This document shows positions 62,593 to 64,000 of a stretch of 64,000 nt of DNA, in pieces. How positions within the stretch are numbered: the stretch's first letter is position 1; every line of letters starts with the position of its first letter. The stretch lies in assembly GCA_043746815.1 (NCBI GenBank), contig JAYTQG010000144.1:31982-95981 (forward strand), written 5' to 3'. The DNA comes from JAYTQG01 sp043746815. Lineage in GTDB: Bacteria; Actinomycetota; Thermoleophilia; Miltoncostaeales; Miltoncostaeaceae. Under the pieces are notes generated by a model. It saw only the letters and a program-made list of their open reading frames with translations, was not told where the DNA came from and did not search any database. Made by a program: the position numbers and the translations under genes.

Positions 62593-63423
62593 TGTTACGG
62601 CACCGGTGGCCACGACCTGCACGCCGACATCGGCGCCATCACCATGCTTGACGCGATCGCACGCCTCGCCAAGGATCCCGAGACCGACGTCATCCTCTGC
62701 GTCTCAAAGCCCCCGGCCCCCGAGGTTGCCGAGCGCGTGCTCGCCGCCCTCGCCGCATGCGGGAAACCCGCTGCTGCCTGTTTCGTTGGTGCGCCCGACC
62801 TGCCGCACGCGCCAGGTGTACACCTTGCTCACACGCTGGATCAGGCGGTTGCCGCTGCCGCCGCTCTCGCGGGTGGGCACCTTGACATCCCTGTGGCGAC
62901 TGCGCCGGGAACGACGACCGGTTTCGTTCGAGGCCTCTTCTCCGGCGGAACCCTCTGCGCGGAGGCAGCCGCGATCCTGGCCGAGCGGCTGGGGTCGCTG
63001 CAGACGAACGCGCCCGCCGGTCGCGCCACCGCCCTTGCCCCGGGCGAGCAGCCGACCGGGCACGGTTGCATTGATCTGGGTGAGGAGGAGTACACCCGAG
63101 GGCGTCCCCACCCGATGATCGACCCCGCCGCCCGCGCGGAGCTCTTGGCCGCAGTGGCCGCCGATCCAGCTGTTGGCCTGATCTTGCTGGATGTGGTGAT
63201 CGGACACGCCAGCCACGCCGATCCGGCTGGCGCCATCATTCCGGCGATCACCGCGGCCCGGGGGGCCCGGCCTGATCTGATTTTCGTTGGGCACGTCCTT
63301 GGGACCGAGGCCGACCCGCAGGTGCGATCGCGCCAGGTACGGGCATTGACCGACGCTGGCGTACATCTTGCGAGCACCAACGCGGTCGCAGCTCAGATGG
63401 CAGCACTTGCGGTCTCCCCCTGA
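62593..63423 (+). pseudogene. FdrA-like protein, C-terminal part (same frame, downstream of TAG)
   Basis: The sequence after TAG reads CYGTGGHDLHADIGAITMLD, continuing the family motif, then VILCVSKPPAPEVAERVLAAL and onward for about 275 codons to TGA. The next in-frame ATG is 62644, so a shorter product could start internally. There is no frameshift and no other stop. A single CAG-to-TAG change would explain it. Whether the gene is dead, reads through or makes two chains cannot be decided here. Confidence 0.75.
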
Positions 63424-64000
63424 AGATCCGCATCCTCACTTACTCGACGAAGCCCCGCGGCGGCGTCGTCCACGCGCTTCGCCTCTCGGAAGAGCTCTTT
63501 GCCCGCGGTCACGACGTCACGCTCTGGGCGCTTTCCGTCGACGGCCGGGGTCTCTTTCGCGACACGGACGTTCCCGTGCACCTCGTTCCATTGCCTGGGC
63601 GCGAGGAAGCGATCGAGGACCGAGTCGTTCGCTACGCAGAGGCCTTTGCGACGGCGCTTGCCGAAGCGGGCGCCGCGGACATCAACCACGCCGAGGATTG
63701 CCTCTCTGCCCGTGCGCTGTTGGCGCTACGCGCGGCCGGTCACATCCCGTCCGTAGTGAGAACGATCCACCACGTCGACGCCTTCACCAGCTCGTTCCTG
63801 CTGGAATGCCAGCGAGCTTCGATCGAAGACGTGGACCACCGCATCTGCGTGTCGCGGTTCTGGGCGGACACGATCGCCGATGAGTTCAACCTCGCTACCG
63901 ACGTCATCTCGAATGGCGTTGACGGGGCCAGGTTCGCGGCGGGGCCGACGCGGCGGGATGCCGGGCGCGAACTCGGCTGGGGCGACCGGCCCGTTGTGCT
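63420..64000 (+). CDS. glycosyltransferase family 4, MSMEG_0565 type (3' end outside window)
   Basis: About 193 residues to the window edge. The frame has no ATG, GTG or TTG near the conserved start; CTG at 63420, overlapping the fdrA TGA (CTGA), is the only fitting codon. It reads KIRILTYSTKPRGGVVHALR, then RTIHHVDAF, RICVSRFWAD and VISNGVDGARF. This matches the MSMEG_0565 family that accompanies Nit1C clusters. The rest, including a possible nitrilase, lies beyond 64000. Confidence 0.8.
   Translation, partial: MKIRILTYSTKPRGGVVHALRLSEELFARGHDVTLWALSVDGRGLFRDTDVPVHLVPLPGREEAIEDRVVRYAEAFATALAEAGAADINHAEDCLSARALLALRAAGHIPSVVRTIHHVDAFTSSFLLECQRASIEDVDHRICVSRFWADTIADEFNLATDVISNGVDGARFAAGPTRRDAGRELGWGDRPVV

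Overview
This is a gene-dense, high-GC bacterial chromosome segment. It has many GTG and TTG starts and many 4-base stop/start overlaps. The gene content suggests an actinobacterium: a GpgS-type glucosyl-3-phosphoglycerate synthase, four luciferase-like (LLM, typically F420-dependent) oxidoreductases, an actinobacterial-type SerC, a collagen-like secreted protein, and several protein families named after Mycobacterium smegmatis genes (MSMEG_0565, 0568, 0572). Thermoleophilia is my best guess, but this is inference and no rRNA is present. I saw no tRNA, rRNA, CRISPR array, phage or insertion sequence.

Layout. Positions 1-6.3 kb hold two PIG-V-like membrane glycosyltransferases, another polytopic membrane protein, a small secreted protein and a class A penicillin-binding protein. 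Positions 6.3-8.7 kb hold a thiol-redox cluster: a CsoR-like regulator, trxA and trxB face a ccdA-like gene across a CsoR-type palindrome. Positions 8.7-13.4 kb hold a nucleotide-sugar set resembling WbpI, WbpA, WbpB and WbpD (UDP-2,3-diacetamido uronic acid synthesis) with no WbpE aminotransferase. Positions 13.4-17.7 kb hold SpoIID/LytB and rmlB, rmlD, rmlA without rmlC. Positions 17.8-20.7 kb hold gpgS, glycerate kinase and an SDR. Positions 20.7-29.8 kb hold a two-component system facing an HtrA protease, then GNAT, lipB, Hsp20-lon and an AhpE-like peroxiredoxin. Positions 29.8-42.8 kb are mixed: a metallothionein-like peptide, rlmN, a decayed PIN toxin, an ABC exporter, two MFS exporters, a GGDEF/EAL protein, the collagen-like protein, VOC/ABM enzymes and a GT39.

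Positions 42.9-64 kb look like a nitrogen-scavenging neighbourhood. It carries AllG, AllH, FdrA and carbamate kinase (oxamate carbamoyltransferase pathway). It also carries relatives of the Nit1C / nitrogen-starvation cluster: the Sll0787-like AIR synthase, Sll0786-like GNAT, MSMEG_0568 radical SAM, MSMEG_0572/Sll0783 protein and MSMEG_0565 glycosyltransferase. No nitrilase is seen in the window; an amidohydrolase and an unknown protein occupy the equivalent position. DUF445, two aminotransferases, a PemK/MazF toxin module, Kup and a LysA-like decarboxylase are interspersed.

The most novel signal is a 36-base cassette present four times (16.5, 25.3, 42.9 and 44.2 kb). It carries a TACGCT hexamer, then exactly 27 bases later a GTG-GCC-CCT start preceded by a perfect Shine-Dalgarno. 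In two copies it encodes a 14- or 17-residue leader peptide whose TGA stop overlaps the start of the next gene. In a third it is fused in frame to lipB. The second striking feature is a single in-frame TAG that splits an otherwise continuous fdrA.
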